A stretch of DNA of 64,000 nt from Streptomyces sp. NBC_00335 (GCF_036127095.1 NZ_CP108006.1:248001-312000); one strand, 5' to 3'; counted from the first letter of the stretch, positions 1 to 8,873 are shown. The notes: generated from the letters alone by a model not told the origin. Numbers and translations: made by a program.

Positions 1-725
1 ACGCCTGGGGCGAGAACGCCACGACCTTCTACGGCATCCCCGCCTCCGCCTACAACAAGGACCGTGTCGTCGCGCAGAAGCTCGCCGCCTACACGGGCGT
101 CGCGTTCGCCAAGACGTCCGTGGTCGGCGAAGGCGGCGGTGTGGAGTACGACGGCGACGGCACGCTGATGGCGACCGAGAGCTGCTGGGTGAACAGCAAC
201 CGCAATCCCGGCAAGACGCGCAGCCAGATCGAGGCCGAGCTGCTGTCCCGGTTCGGCGCCACGAAGATGATCTGGCTGCCCGGCGTCACCGGTCAGGACG
301 TCACCGACGGCCACATCGACGGCACCGCCCGCTACATCAAGCCCGGCGTGGTGATGGTGCAGCTGAACGGCGCCGTACGGCCGGCCGTCTGGACCCGGAA
401 CGCCCAGGCCATCCACGACGTCCTGGTGAACGCGACCGACGCGCGAGGACGCCGGCTGCAGGTCCTCACCATCGAGGGCCCCGACGTCCTGCCCCGCATA
501 TCGGCCGGCAAGCGGAGCGACTTCCTCAGCTCCTACATGAACTGGACCGTGACCAACCAAGCGGTGATCACGACCCAGTTCGGCGACACCGCCAAGGACG
601 CCGCGGCCAAGTCGGCCATCGCGGCCGCTTATGGCAGGCCCGTCGTCCAGCTCAACCTCGACAACCTCTACGGCAACGGCGGCGGTGGCGCACACTGCGT
701 CACGATGCAGGAACCCAACCGCTGA
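1..725 (+). CDS. Agmatine deiminase family protein, C-terminal part
   Basis: The reading frame is open from the first base, so the gene starts left of the window and about 240 codons are visible. The family hydrolyses agmatine to N-carbamoylputrescine and ammonia with a Cys/His/Asp/Glu active site. Visible family features are GEGGGVEYDGDGT, the VTDGHIDGTAR block carrying the general-base His and Asp, and the C-terminal GGGGAHC motif with the nucleophilic Cys. The next gene is a clear paralogue that aligns over the whole visible length. Family assignment is firm. The exact substrate is not, because peptidyl-arginine deiminases share the fold. Whether this copy also has a Tat signal cannot be seen. 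Confidence 0.88.
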   Translation, partial: AWGENATTFYGIPASAYNKDRVVAQKLAAYTGVAFAKTSVVGEGGGVEYDGDGTLMATESCWVNSNRNPGKTRSQIEAELLSRFGATKMIWLPGVTGQDVTDGHIDGTARYIKPGVVMVQLNGAVRPAVWTRNAQAIHDVLVNATDARGRRLQVLTIEGPDVLPRISAGKRSDFLSSYMNWTVTNQAVITTQFGDTAKDAAAKSAIAAAYGRPVVQLNLDNLYGNGGGGAHCVTMQEPNR

Positions 726-780
726 GCAACCGGCCCGGGTCACTTTCGAGGCCCGGGCCGGCCCTCTCCGACGTGCCAAC

Positions 781-839
781 TGACTGAATTTTCAGTCATA
801 TGCAGACCGAGCCAGAGATCTATTGACTGAATTTTCAGT
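781..839. promoter_or_regulatory. Twin palindromic operator candidate upstream of the second deiminase
   Basis: The first site is TGACTGAATTTTCAGTCA (781-798), with perfect 8-base arms around TT. The second is TGACTGAATTTTCAGT (824-839), with perfect 6-base inner arms. Their start points are 43 bases apart, about four helical turns. Both sites are very AT-rich against this background. The second begins inside a TTGACT hexamer (823-828) that could be a -35 box, so a bound repressor would block RNA polymerase. The form resembles a TetR-type operator. No adjacent regulator gene is an obvious partner. Confidence 0.6.
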
Positions 840-892
840 TCAGTCCGCGATACAAGACGCGCCTCTCTTTATTTTGTTCACTACGGAGTCCC

Positions 893-2062
893 ATGAACAA
901 CAACACCTCAGCCACGTCCCGACGCAGGCTGCTCCAGTTCGGTGCTGCGGCCCTGCCGCTCGCGGCCTTCGGATCCGCTCTGCCGGCGGTCGCCCGGGCG
1001 GCCACGGCCGCCGGCGGCTCCACCGTGCTGCGGATGCCTGCGGAAGAGGGCCGGCACGTCCGTACCTTCATGGCCTGGCCGGCGCTTTCCTCCGTGTGGG
1101 GCAACAGCCTCGGCGCGGTGCGCAGGGACATCGCGAAGGTGGCGTACGCGATCTCACGCTACGAGCCCGTCGTGATGCTGGCCCGCTACGGTCAGGCCGC
1201 GGATGCCCGGTACCTGTGCGGAAGCGGCGCCTACTACGGCATAGACGTCATCGAGATCGCCAACGACGACCTGTGGATCCGGGACTTCGGCCCCACCTTC
1301 GTCGTGGGCCCCGGAGCGATCGCCGGGGTGGACACCAACTTCAACGGATGGGGGAAGGCCGGCACCTCGTACGCCCAGCCCTTCGCCAACGACGCCGCGG
1401 CCGCCGAGACGCTCCTCGGCCAGTACGGGGTGAACCGGATCCAGGCGTCGTTCGTGGGCGAGGGCGGCTCGCTGGAGACCGACGGCCAGGGCACCTTGCT
1501 GGCCACGGTGAGCTCGATGGTCAACAGCAACCGCAATCCGGGCAAGTCGCAGGACCAGGTCGAGCAGGCGATGAAGGCGGCGCTCGGCATCGACAAGGTG
1601 ATCTGGGTCCCGGGCCTGGCCGGCCAGGACATCACCGACTGCCACATCGACTGCCTCGCCCGCTTCACCGCGCCCGGCAAGGTCATCCTGGACAAGCCCG
1701 GCCGCGGCGCCGACAGCAAGTGGATCGCCGTCTACGAGGAGACCGCGCGGATCCTGCGGAGCGCCACCGACGCCCAGGGGCGCGCGCTGGCCATCACCGA
1801 ACTCCCCGGTCCGGACCGCAGCGCCATCCGCGGGCAAGGCAACGACTTCCTGTCGAGCTACACCAACTACTACACGGTCAACGGCGCCGTCATCGCCCCG
1901 CAGTTCGGTGACGGCTATGCCGACGGCCTGGCCTACACCATCCTGCAGTCCGCCTATCCCAGCCGGAACATCGTCCAGCTCAACATCGACAACATCGCCT
2001 CCGGTGGCGGCGGAATCCACTGCGCCACCCAGTCGCAGCCGGTCGTGCCGCCCTTCGCCTAA
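893..2062 (+). CDS. Secreted (Tat) agmatine deiminase family protein
   Basis: This 389-residue protein begins with a twin-arginine signal (SRRRLLQF at about 9-16, then an Ala/Leu-rich stretch ending in ARA near 36), so the enzyme is probably exported folded. Active-site blocks are all present: DLWIRDFGPTF, GEGGSLETDG, ITDCHIDCLARF with His and Asp, and GGGGIHC with the nucleophilic Cys near the C terminus. The length suits the family plus a signal peptide. Start ATG 893 has ACGGAG 5 bases upstream. It follows a truncated paralogue in the same orientation, probably a local duplication. Export suggests use of external agmatine or peptidyl-arginine; that is inference. Confidence 0.88.
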   Translation: MNNNTSATSRRRLLQFGAAALPLAAFGSALPAVARAATAAGGSTVLRMPAEEGRHVRTFMAWPALSSVWGNSLGAVRRDIAKVAYAISRYEPVVMLARYGQAADARYLCGSGAYYGIDVIEIANDDLWIRDFGPTFVVGPGAIAGVDTNFNGWGKAGTSYAQPFANDAAAAETLLGQYGVNRIQASFVGEGGSLETDGQGTLLATVSSMVNSNRNPGKSQDQVEQAMKAALGIDKVIWVPGLAGQDITDCHIDCLARFTAPGKVILDKPGRGADSKWIAVYEETARILRSATDAQGRALAITELPGPDRSAIRGQGNDFLSSYTNYYTVNGAVIAPQFGDGYADGLAYTILQSAYPSRNIVQLNIDNIASGGGGIHCATQSQPVVPPFA

Positions 2063-2065
2063 GCC

Positions 2066-2082
2066 CGCGGGAGGGGCCCGCG
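2066..2082. terminator. Weak hairpin just after the deiminase gene
   Basis: CGCGGG and CCCGCG (6-base arms) surround AGGGG, four bases after the stop codon. No T tract follows. It could end transcription of the deiminase gene, but a short GC-only stem in such DNA is weak evidence. Confidence 0.3.
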
Positions 2083-2307
2083 TACGTTCGACTCCGTGGT
2101 CATGGCCGTGGCGGGCCGCGGGTCGGCGTACGCGGGCCCTGCTGCCCGTGGTGCTCCTTCCACCGGCGGAACAGGGTCAAGTCGGCCTGAAGCAGGCCTG
2201 TTCGGTGTCTCACCGCGGTATCGAATGGCCTGCGAAATCCTCGCGTGTTACCTGCCGGTAAGCCATGATGGCGGACGACCATCAACACAGCGGAGGCTGA
2301 GGCAGCG

Positions 2308-3723
2308 GTGACGACTTTCGACGAACCGACCATCGTGCACGCGTTCCGGGACGACGCCCTGGGAGAGCACGACGCCGTCGGTCTCGCCGCGGCGATCCGG
2401 CGGGGCGAGGTCTCCCCCGCCGAGGCCGCCCGGGACGCCGCGAAGCGGGTGCGGGCGGTCGACGCGCGGCTGGGCGCGGTCCAGGTGCACGTCGACAGCC
2501 CGGCGCCCGCCGCCGGGGCGGGCGGTGCCTTCGCCGGGGTGCCGACCTTCGTCAAGGACAACACCGATTACCAGGGGCTGCCCACGGGCCACGGCAGCGC
2601 GGCCTTCCGGCCGAGGGCCGCCCGGCAGCACGCGCCGTTCACCCGGCAGCTCCTGAGCAGCGGCGTCACGGTCCTGGGCAAGACCCGGCTGCCCGAGTTC
2701 GGGTTCAGCCCGACCACCGAGTACGACGGCGCGGAGCCGGTGCGCAACCCCTGGCACACGGGCTACTCGGCGGGCGGTTCGTCGGGCGGCAGCGCGGCGC
2801 TGGTCGCGGCCGGCGCCGTGCCGATCGCGCACGCGAACGACGGAGGCGGCTCGATCCGCATACCCGCGGCCTGCTGTGGGCTCGTCGGCCTCAAGCCGTC
2901 CCGCGGACGCGTCGTGGCCAGTGCCCTGGGCCGCCAACTGCCGCTCGACATCATCTCCGACGGGGTCGTGAGCCGTTCCGTGCGCGATGCCGCCGCGTTC
3001 CTCGCCGCCGCGGAAACGTACCGGCGGAGCCCCGGACTGCCGCCCGTAGGCCTGGTCGAAGGCCCCTCGGCGCGACGGCTGCGCATCGGGTTCGTGCTGG
3101 ATTCGCCGAACGGCGTGCACTCCGACGCCTCCACCCGGGCGGCCGTCACGGAGACCGCCGAGACGCTCGCACGGCTCGGACACACCGTGGAGCCGGTGGA
3201 GTTGGGCATGGATCCGAGTTTCACCGACGACTTCCTCACGTACTGGGGGATGCTGTCCTTCCTCCTCGGCGTGACGGGCCGGACCCTCGGCGCGGACTTC
3301 GACCGGCGCCGCATGGACGGCCTCAGCCAGGGGCTGCGCGAGGAGTACCTGCGGAACTGGCGGCGGACCCCCGGCGTGCTGCGGCGGCTGAAGCGTACGA
3401 AGGAGGCCTACGCGGCGTCCTTCCGCGGGCTCGACCTCGTGATGTCGCCGGTGCTCGCCCACACCACGCCGCCGATCGGCCACCTCAGTCCGACCGTTCC
3501 CTACGCGAAGCTGATCGAGCGGATCCTCGCGTACGTGGCCTTCACTCCGGTCGACAACGTCGTCGGCACGCCGTCGATCTCGGTGCCCGCCGCGACCGCG
3601 ACCCCGGACGGGCTGCCCGTCGGCGTCATGTTCGCCGCCCGTCCCGGTGGTGAGCGCAAGCTGCTGGAGCTCGCCTTCGAGCTGGAGGCCGACCGGCCGT
3701 TCCGGCGCGTTCAGGACCAGTGA
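2308..3723 (+). CDS. Amidase (amidase-signature family)
   Basis: This 471-residue protein is of the Ser-cisSer-Lys amidase family, which hydrolyses carboxylic amides in the cytoplasm. The catalytic Lys lies in [11 protein letters not shown] near residue 82. The signature block [16 protein letters not shown] with the following [13 protein letters not shown] supplies the cis-Ser and nucleophilic Ser. Start GTG 2308 has GAGG five bases upstream. No signal peptide is seen. It differs from GatA, and no gatB or gatC lies beside it, so it is probably a stand-alone catabolic amidase rather than a tRNA amidotransferase subunit. Proximity to the deiminases might suggest nitrogen scavenging, but they are separated by about 245 bases and no operon can be claimed. 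Confidence 0.88.
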   Translation: MTTFDEPTIVHAFRDDALGEHDAVGLAAAIRRGEVSPAEAARDAAKRVRAVDARLGAVQVHVDSPAPAAGAGGAFAGVPTFVKDNTDYQGLPTGHGSAAFRPRAARQHAPFTRQLLSSGVTVLGKTRLPEFGFSPTTEYDGAEPVRNPWHTGYSAGGSSGGSAALVAAGAVPIAHANDGGGSIRIPAACCGLVGLKPSRGRVVASALGRQLPLDIISDGVVSRSVRDAAAFLAAAETYRRSPGLPPVGLVEGPSARRLRIGFVLDSPNGVHSDASTRAAVTETAETLARLGHTVEPVELGMDPSFTDDFLTYWGMLSFLLGVTGRTLGADFDRRRMDGLSQGLREEYLRNWRRTPGVLRRLKRTKEAYAASFRGLDLVMSPVLAHTTPPIGHLSPTVPYAKLIERILAYVAFTPVDNVVGTPSISVPAATATPDGLPVGVMFAARPGGERKLLELAFELEADRPFRRVQDQ

Positions 3724-3755
3724 CGTAGCCGGCGGGAGGCGTACGGGGTTCGCGG

Positions 3756-5708
3756 CTACCGCTCGGTGGCCGGTGGCCCGTGCTCCACGCGCAGGGGCTC
3801 GAAGGCGATCCGGGTCAGCGATCCGTCGTCGGCCCAGCGCACCTCGATGGATCCCTGGTCCGCCGTCACCCGGGTGAGCGCCTCTGCGATCGGCCCGGGA
3901 TCCGGATCGCCGGTGCCGGTGCCGGTGCCGGTTCCGGTTCCGCTGAGCACGGCCAGCGCCGCGTACGGGCCCGTCCCCCCGGCCTCGGCGGTCAGGCGGG
4001 GCATGCTCGCCCACCGGGTGAAGGCGGTCCCGGCCGGCGCCCTCGCCTCGTCCAGCGCCTCCCAGCCGTGCACCGGGTGGAGCTCCGAGCGCAGCGGCTC
4101 CTCCGGCCCCGTGGCCCAGCCCGTCTGTTCCACGCGGGCTCCGTACGGGGCTCCGTACACCCGGTGCACGCGCAGTTCGTGCCGGCCGCGGACGAAGGTG
4201 ACGCTCTCCACGCGCAGGCCCGGCACCGTGGGCGCGCCTCCCGGGAAGACCGGCCGGTGCCAGGACGCGGCCCAGCCCCAGCCGTTGCCCTCGCCGGTAC
4301 CCAGCGGGTGGATGCGCCGCCGGACACTGCGGGCGCCCGCCACGACCACGGCGAGGTGGTTGTCCGGGGTGTTGGCGCCCGCGGTGGGGCCGCTGCGGGT
4401 GGAGTAGGCCTGGCGGGAGTAGAGCGGGTCCTCGTCGCGGGCCGCTTCCGGCTGATCCGGCCCGACGTGGTCGCTCCCGTGGTTGTGCAGTCGTACGATC
4501 CCGTCGGCGCGGGTGCTCTGGATCAGCAGCCCGGGCGCGGACAGGGCGCACACCCGGTCGGGTCCCTCACTGGGCGCGGGCTCCTCCGTGGCCGTCCACA
4601 GGGGGTGCGTCGCCGGGGCGAGCAGGCAGACGAAGGCCTTCGAGGCCCAGTAGGGCGAGGCCGGCCCGGAATAGCCCTGCAGGGTCGCCGCGTGCGGGCC
4701 GTGCCAGCCGAGGCCCAGCAGGCCGTCGGCGCCGACGGCGCCCCGGTCGAGGAAGTAGCGCAGCGATCCGCTGATCAAACGGCGTGAGGTGCCGGGGGCG
4801 AGCGGGGTGTGGCCGGTGACGGCTCCGAGGCCGACTGCGGACGCGGCGGCGAAGCGGTAGGTGAGGGAGCGCCCGAAGTGGATCGGTGCCCCGTCCGCCC
4901 CGAAGAGGAGGGAGAAGCCGTCCAGGTGGGCCCGCAGCCGGTCACCGTGCGGGGCCGACTGCCGGTCCGCCCGGTCCGGCCGGTCCGGCGAGTCGCCGAG
5001 GTGGCCGTCGAGCACCGGATACAGGTGCAGCGCCCATCCGTTGTAGTGGTCGAAGGCGCGGCCTTCGCCGTCGGCGTACCAGCCCTGGCCGGCGTACCAG
5101 CCCTCCAGGAGGTCGAGGGCGCGGCTGCGCACCCTGGCCGTCTCGGCATCGCCGCGGCCCACGGATTCCAGGAATCCGGCCACGGTGTACGGGAAGAGGT
5201 ACCAGTTGTTGGGAGCGGGCACATGGCGCAGGGCGCCGCGCAACCACTCCTCCGTCCGGTCCTGCACCGCGCTGTCGAGGCGGTCCCACAGCCACGGCCG
5301 GGTCAGCCGGAGCCCGAGGGCCACCGAGGCCGACTCGACCATCGGCTGGCCGCCCGCGTGGATGTCGCGGATGACCGGCCAGGACTCCGCATCGTCGCGG
5401 CCGGGCGTCCGGGTTCCCACCGCCAGGCCGTCGGCGTACCGCTCCAGCCAGCCGTACGGGTCCGCTCCCCCGGCCCCGGACACGCGGAACGCCGCCGCCA
5501 GGAAGGTCCGTGCGTACCCTTCGAGCCCGTCGGAGCGCACCCCGGAGGCGGACGGCGGTCCCGGCAGGTCGAGCAGGGCCCCGCGCGGCGTGGCCCACCG
5601 CCAGGCCGCGCGCAGCAGCCCGTCGGCCACCGCCTCCCAATGCGCGCGCGTGTAGCCGGTGTACGGGCTCAACACGCGGTCTTCGCGGGGCAGTCCTGGA
5701 AGGGTCAT
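3756..5708 (-). CDS. DUF2264 domain-containing protein
   Basis: This 650-residue protein matches the DUF2264 family by its N-terminal block: WEAVADGLLRAAW, then SDGLEGYARTFLAAAF, followed by Trp/Tyr-rich segments (NNWYLFPYTVAGF, FDHYNGWALHLYP) typical of an (alpha/alpha) toroid followed by a beta sandwich. Structural resemblance to heparinase-type lyases has been proposed for such folds; the actual substrate is unknown. No signal peptide is seen. Near residues 590-600 the protein contains a Gly-Thr dipeptide run encoded by five CCGGTG/T hexamers (3910-3939), which could vary in length by slippage. It converges with the amidase gene, 32 bases apart. Confidence 0.8.
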   Translation of the reverse strand: MTLPGLPREDRVLSPYTGYTRAHWEAVADGLLRAAWRWATPRGALLDLPGPPSASGVRSDGLEGYARTFLAAAFRVSGAGGADPYGWLERYADGLAVGTRTPGRDDAESWPVIRDIHAGGQPMVESASVALGLRLTRPWLWDRLDSAVQDRTEEWLRGALRHVPAPNNWYLFPYTVAGFLESVGRGDAETARVRSRALDLLEGWYAGQGWYADGEGRAFDHYNGWALHLYPVLDGHLGDSPDRPDRADRQSAPHGDRLRAHLDGFSLLFGADGAPIHFGRSLTYRFAAASAVGLGAVTGHTPLAPGTSRRLISGSLRYFLDRGAVGADGLLGLGWHGPHAATLQGYSGPASPYWASKAFVCLLAPATHPLWTATEEPAPSEGPDRVCALSAPGLLIQSTRADGIVRLHNHGSDHVGPDQPEAARDEDPLYSRQAYSTRSGPTAGANTPDNHLAVVVAGARSVRRRIHPLGTGEGNGWGWAASWHRPVFPGGAPTVPGLRVESVTFVRGRHELRVHRVYGAPYGARVEQTGWATGPEEPLRSELHPVHGWEALDEARAPAGTAFTRWASMPRLTAEAGGTGPYAALAVLSGTGTGTGTGTGDPDPGPIAEALTRVTADQGSIEVRWADDGSLTRIAFEPLRVEHGPPATER

Positions 5709-5813
5709 GCGGGGATCTTGATCGAATGACCCCGGCGGGTCAAGGGAGCGGATCAGCGGTTCGAGAGAGCGGATCAGGGCGGGGCGAAACGGCCGAGCGG
5801 GGGTCGGACGCCT

Positions 5814-6545
5814 TCAGGCCGAGGCCTCCCAGGCCGTCGTCAGCCCGTCCAGCCACGCCGGCGGCAGCTCCGCCGTGTCCCATGCCTCCCGCAGCGCCTG
5901 CGGCTCGGCGAGGAGCCGCTCCAGTACCGCGATGCTCGTGGCGGAGTGGACGAGCGAGAAGCGGCCGTGCACCGTGATGGCGCTGCCGGCTCCGAACCTC
6001 GTGAACAGCCGCCCCAGCCGGTCTTGGTGGGCTTCGGTGAACTCCGTCAGCCGCCCCGCGTAGCGGGCCCGCTGCCTCGTGCTCATTGTGGCGAGGACGG
6101 CGGTGAGCACCTCTTCGGTCGCCTCCGGATCCAGCTCCGAGACCTCGGTGAACGTCAGGTACAGGGGCGTGAGCGCCACTTGCGCCCGCTCCACCTCCAT
6201 GCGCCTGGCCCGCGGACGCTGTCCGGCCGCGTCCTCTTCCCCGTCCGGGCTCACCACGCGCAGCAGCGTCCGCTCGGTGACGGCGCCCAGTTCCGCCAGG
6301 AGGTCTCCGGCGCCGTCGAGCCATCCCGACTCGTACGGCTCGCCCTTGTCCCCCGGTGCGCTCCGGTCCCCGGTGCTCAGTTCCTCGTGCGCGAGCGCGA
6401 GCGTGCCCGCCTCCAGCAGACCGATCAGTTCGCGCGCGTCGCCGGCAGGGACCCCTGCTCGTGCGAGGAGCTGCAGGAGCGTCGTCCTCGCGTTGTCGAC
6501 ACTGACCTCGTCCGGCCACTGCCGTCCCTCGTCGGCCCCGCTCAT
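5814..6545 (-). CDS. Conserved hypothetical protein
   Basis: This 243-residue protein is acidic and mostly helical, with no signal peptide or membrane segment. The frame stays open for about 300 codons further upstream. The start at ATG 6545 is chosen because GGAGAGGA lies six bases before it and the upstream translation has no protein-like composition. I recognise no catalytic motif. The C-terminal half (ITVHGRFSLVHSATS, then LLAEPQALREAWDTAELPPAW) looks globular. A 20-base perfect palindrome lies about 90 bases upstream and may control it. A TetR gene on the same strand lies upstream, but a 239-base gap argues against a shared operon. Confidence 0.65.
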   Translation of the reverse strand: MSGADEGRQWPDEVSVDNARTTLLQLLARAGVPAGDARELIGLLEAGTLALAHEELSTGDRSAPGDKGEPYESGWLDGAGDLLAELGAVTERTLLRVVSPDGEEDAAGQRPRARRMEVERAQVALTPLYLTFTEVSELDPEATEEVLTAVLATMSTRQRARYAGRLTEFTEAHQDRLGRLFTRFGAGSAITVHGRFSLVHSATSIAVLERLLAEPQALREAWDTAELPPAWLDGLTTAWEASA

Positions 6546-6636
6546 CAGATCCTCTCCGTTCTCGGCCACCACACCGCCCGGCACTTCATTGTGACCGAGC
6601 ACCTTCGAGGGGGCCGGGCCCAGCGGCCCCCGGTTC

Positions 6637-6656
6637 GTTCCCGCAGCTGCGGGAAC
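6637..6656. promoter_or_regulatory. 20-base perfect palindrome
   Basis: GTTCCCGCAGCTGCGGGAAC is its own reverse complement. It sits in the 239-base gap between the hypothetical gene (start 6545) and the TetR gene (stop 6785), both on the minus strand. It could be a dimer-binding operator for the downstream gene. It could also fold as an 8-base stem with an AGCT loop and end the TetR transcript; there is no T tract. Confidence 0.5.
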
Positions 6657-6784
6657 TTGCTTCCTGAGCTGGGACTCTATGCGGCGGTGCGCCGATGTCG
6701 AGCACTTTCCCGGCATCCGGCAATCTACCCATAACCCGCCCCGGGCCGTGATGCCCGCCTTCGCGCGCTCCCTCGCACTTTCGG

Positions 6785-7450
6785 CTACCCCTCCCGTACG
6801 TACGCCCCCGCGCGGGCGGCGGCCGCCGCGGCGGCGGCCGAGCGGTCGGCCGCGGCCTCGTCGAGCGGGAGGGCCGTGGTCAGGAGGCGGTAGTAGAGGG
6901 GGGCGGACACCGCGCGGATCACCTCGTGCGGGTCGGTGCCCTCGGGCACTTCGCCGCGGGCCACGGCCTCCCGGACGCACGGTGCCCACTCCTCGACGCG
7001 GACGGCGTAGAAGCCGTGCAGTGACCGGGCCGCCTCGGGGTCGCTGGTGGCGGCCGCGATCACCGCCTTGAACAGGGCTCCTTGGCGGGCGTCGGCCAGT
7101 GTCCGGCACACCAGCCGGGCGTTGGCCGTCAGGTCTCCGAGGAGCGAGCCCGTATCGGCCCGGGGAAGGGACTGCTGCGCCATGTCCAGCAGCAGGTCGG
7201 ACATGAGACCGGCGACGGTGCCCCACCGGCGGTAGACGGTGGTCTTCCCGACGTCCGCGCGCCGCGCGACGTCGGCGAGGTCCAGGTGGGCGAAACCCCG
7301 CTCGGCCAGGACGTCCTCGGCGGCCCGGAGCACCGCCTCCCGGACCCGCGCCGTACGCCCTCCGGGCCGCGCACTCCCCGGCCCGGGCCCTGCGCCCGGA
7401 CCCGACCCCGGTTCGGCGGCGCTGTCCGGTCCGGCTTCGGCGAACTCCAT
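6785..7450 (-). CDS. TetR family transcriptional regulator
   Basis: This 221-residue protein has a disordered Gly/Pro/Ala N-terminal tail (about 1-30) followed by a canonical TetR helix-turn-helix (VLRAAEDVLAERGFAHLDLADVARRADVGKTTVYRRWG, described here only by its conserved DVGKTTVYRRW core near 70). The ligand domain carries LFKAVIAAATSDPEA, typical of the subfamily with a TetR_C_11-like domain. It is divergent from an aldo-keto reductase, with inverted repeats in the 105-base gap, so it most likely represses both genes. The inducer is unknown. The C terminus has an Ala-rich run. Confidence 0.9.
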   Translation of the reverse strand: MEFAEAGPDSAAEPGSGPGAGPGPGSARPGGRTARVREAVLRAAEDVLAERGFAHLDLADVARRADVGKTTVYRRWGTVAGLMSDLLLDMAQQSLPRADTGSLLGDLTANARLVCRTLADARQGALFKAVIAAATSDPEAARSLHGFYAVRVEEWAPCVREAVARGEVPEGTDPHEVIRAVSAPLYYRLLTTALPLDEAAADRSAAAAAAAARAGAYVREG

Positions 7451-7460
7451 AACGGGACTC

Positions 7461-7529
7461 CAGTTCCATTAACTGTCGAGACTTGCTACGCTCGGGCCAT
7501 CTTAACGGAACCGCAGCCCCATTAGATGG
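7461..7529. promoter_or_regulatory. Inverted repeats in the TetR/aldo-keto reductase divergent promoter
   Basis: CAGTTCCATTAACTG (7461-7475) has 5-base arms around CCATT. CCATCTTAACGG (7497-7508) is an imperfect inverse of CCATTAGATGG (7519-7529). The GTTCCATTAA and TTAACGGAAC motifs are also near-inverse to each other (9 of 10). Such AT-containing dyads between a TetR gene and its divergent neighbour are the expected place for the operator. Confidence 0.5.
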
Positions 7530-7555
7530 AGCCGTGGGTGATGAGGGGATGCGTC

Positions 7556-8590
7556 ATGGAATACAGGCGGCTGGGAGCGTCCGGACTCGTGGTCCCGGAA
7601 CTGAGCTTCGGAGCGGGCACCTTCGGCGGGCAGGGACCGCTCTTCGGCGCCTGGGGCGACACCGGGGTACAGCAGGCGCGCCGGCTCGTGGACATCTGCA
7701 TCGACGCCGGGGTCACGATGTTCGACACTGCCGACGTCTACTCCGCGGGCGCCTCGGAGGAGGTCCTGGGAGCCGCCCTCAAGGGGCGCCGGGACCAGGT
7801 GCTCATCTCCACCAAGGCCGGGCTGCCCATGGGAGACGGCCCGGGCGGGGCGGGGACCTCCCGGTCCCGCCTGATCACCTCGGTGGACGACGCGCTGCGC
7901 CGCCTGGACACCGACCGCATCGACCTCTTCCAGCTGCACGCCTTCGACGCCGGCACTCCCGTCGAGGAGGTGCTGTCCACGCTGGACGACCTGGTCCGGG
8001 CGGGGAAGATCCGCTACACCGGCATCTCCAACTTCTCCGGATGGCAGGCGATGAAGTCCCTCGCCGCGGCCGACCTGCACGGCCGCCCGCGCTACGTCGC
8101 CCATCAGGTCCACTACTCCCTCGTCGGCCGCGACTACGAATGGGAGCTCATGCCGCTCGGCCTCGACCAGGGGCTGGGCGCGATCGTCTGGAGCCCGCTC
8201 GGCTGGGGCCGGCTCACGGGCAGGATCCGCCGCGGTCAGCCGCTGCCCGCCGGCAGCAGGCTGCACGACACCGCCGACTACGGCCCGCCGGTCGAGGACG
8301 AGTACCTCTACCGCGTGATCGACGCGCTGGACGAGATCGCCGAGGAGACGGGCAGGGCCGTCCCCCAGATCGCCCTGCGGTGGCTGCTCCAGCGGCCGAC
8401 CGTGTCCTCCGTCATCATCGGCGCCCGCAACGAGGAGCAACTGCTCCAGAACCTCGGCGCGGTGGGCTGGACGCTCACCCCGGAGCAGATGGCGAAGCTC
8501 GACGCGGCGAGCAGCCGCACGGCCCCGTACCCCTACTTCCCGTACCACCGGCAGGAGGGGTTCGCCCGCCTCAACCCTCCGGCGGTCTGA
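7556..8590 (+). CDS. Aldo/keto reductase
   Basis: This 344-residue NADPH-dependent oxidoreductase has the AKR (beta/alpha)8 barrel. Catalytic tetrad positions are visible: Asp and Tyr in MFDTADVYSAG, Lys in LISTKAGLP and His in LFQLHAFDA. The C-terminal cofactor segment SSVIIGARNEEQL is present. An upstream in-frame ATG exists at 7526, but GAGGGG seven bases before ATG 7556 and the family N terminus MEYRRLGASGL favour the shorter form. It is divergent from the TetR gene and probably repressed by it. The likely role is detoxification of carbonyl compounds; substrate unknown. Confidence 0.88.
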   Translation: MEYRRLGASGLVVPELSFGAGTFGGQGPLFGAWGDTGVQQARRLVDICIDAGVTMFDTADVYSAGASEEVLGAALKGRRDQVLISTKAGLPMGDGPGGAGTSRSRLITSVDDALRRLDTDRIDLFQLHAFDAGTPVEEVLSTLDDLVRAGKIRYTGISNFSGWQAMKSLAAADLHGRPRYVAHQVHYSLVGRDYEWELMPLGLDQGLGAIVWSPLGWGRLTGRIRRGQPLPAGSRLHDTADYGPPVEDEYLYRVIDALDEIAEETGRAVPQIALRWLLQRPTVSSVIIGARNEEQLLQNLGAVGWTLTPEQMAKLDAASSRTAPYPYFPYHRQEGFARLNPPAV

Positions 8591-8612
8591 GGGGCGCCCC
8601 GCGCTCCGGGCT

Positions 8613-8873
8613 TCAGCCGAGCCAGAGGAGGTTCAGGACGGACAGGCGGTGCAGGGGCCTGTTGATCCAGTAGGTGAGCGACAGCAGGCCGACCGACGCC
8701 AGCCGTACGTCCTGGCCCTCGGCGTCGTCGGGGTCCCACTGGTGGAACCCCCAGGGATCGGCCGCGGCGGCGTCCAGGATGTCCCAGACCATGTCTTCGG
8801 CGTGCTCGGGCAGGGTGTCGAGGACCTTGGCCGCGGGCGCGGAGAAGCGTATCGCGTACGGCTGTCCGGTCAC
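8613..8873 (-). CDS. RelE/ParE-like toxin of a two-gene module
   Basis: This 86-residue protein starts at GTG 8873, which overlaps the TGA of the upstream gene by four bases (GTGA), so the pair is translationally coupled. YAIRFSAPAAKVLDTLP, then a short helix and a C-terminal run of strands (VRLASVGLLSLTYWINRPLHRLSVLNLLWLG, key features: Arg, Tyr, Arg-x3-His) match the beta-alpha-alpha-beta-beta-beta plan and length of the RelE/ParE toxin superfamily. Antitoxin-first gene order fits. Assignment comes from fold pattern and partner; no toxicity can be read from sequence. RelE-type mRNA cleavage or gyrase inhibition are both possible. Confidence 0.65.
   Translation of the reverse strand: MTGQPYAIRFSAPAAKVLDTLPEHAEDMVWDILDAAAADPWGFHQWDPDDAEGQDVRLASVGLLSLTYWINRPLHRLSVLNLLWLG

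Noticed and set aside
1154..2020. Long open frames opposite known genes across the window
   Set aside because: High GC keeps antisense frames open; their Arg/Pro/Gly composition and lack of ribosome sites mark them as shadows.
5814..7469. 551-codon frame running through the hypothetical gene and the TetR gene region
   Set aside because: The upstream part is antisense-like Arg/Pro composition over a clear TetR gene; the ribosome site supports the start at 6545.
8591..8600. GGGGCGCCCC palindrome after the aldo/keto reductase stop
   Set aside because: Ten-base GC palindromes are common at this base composition; no loop or T tract.
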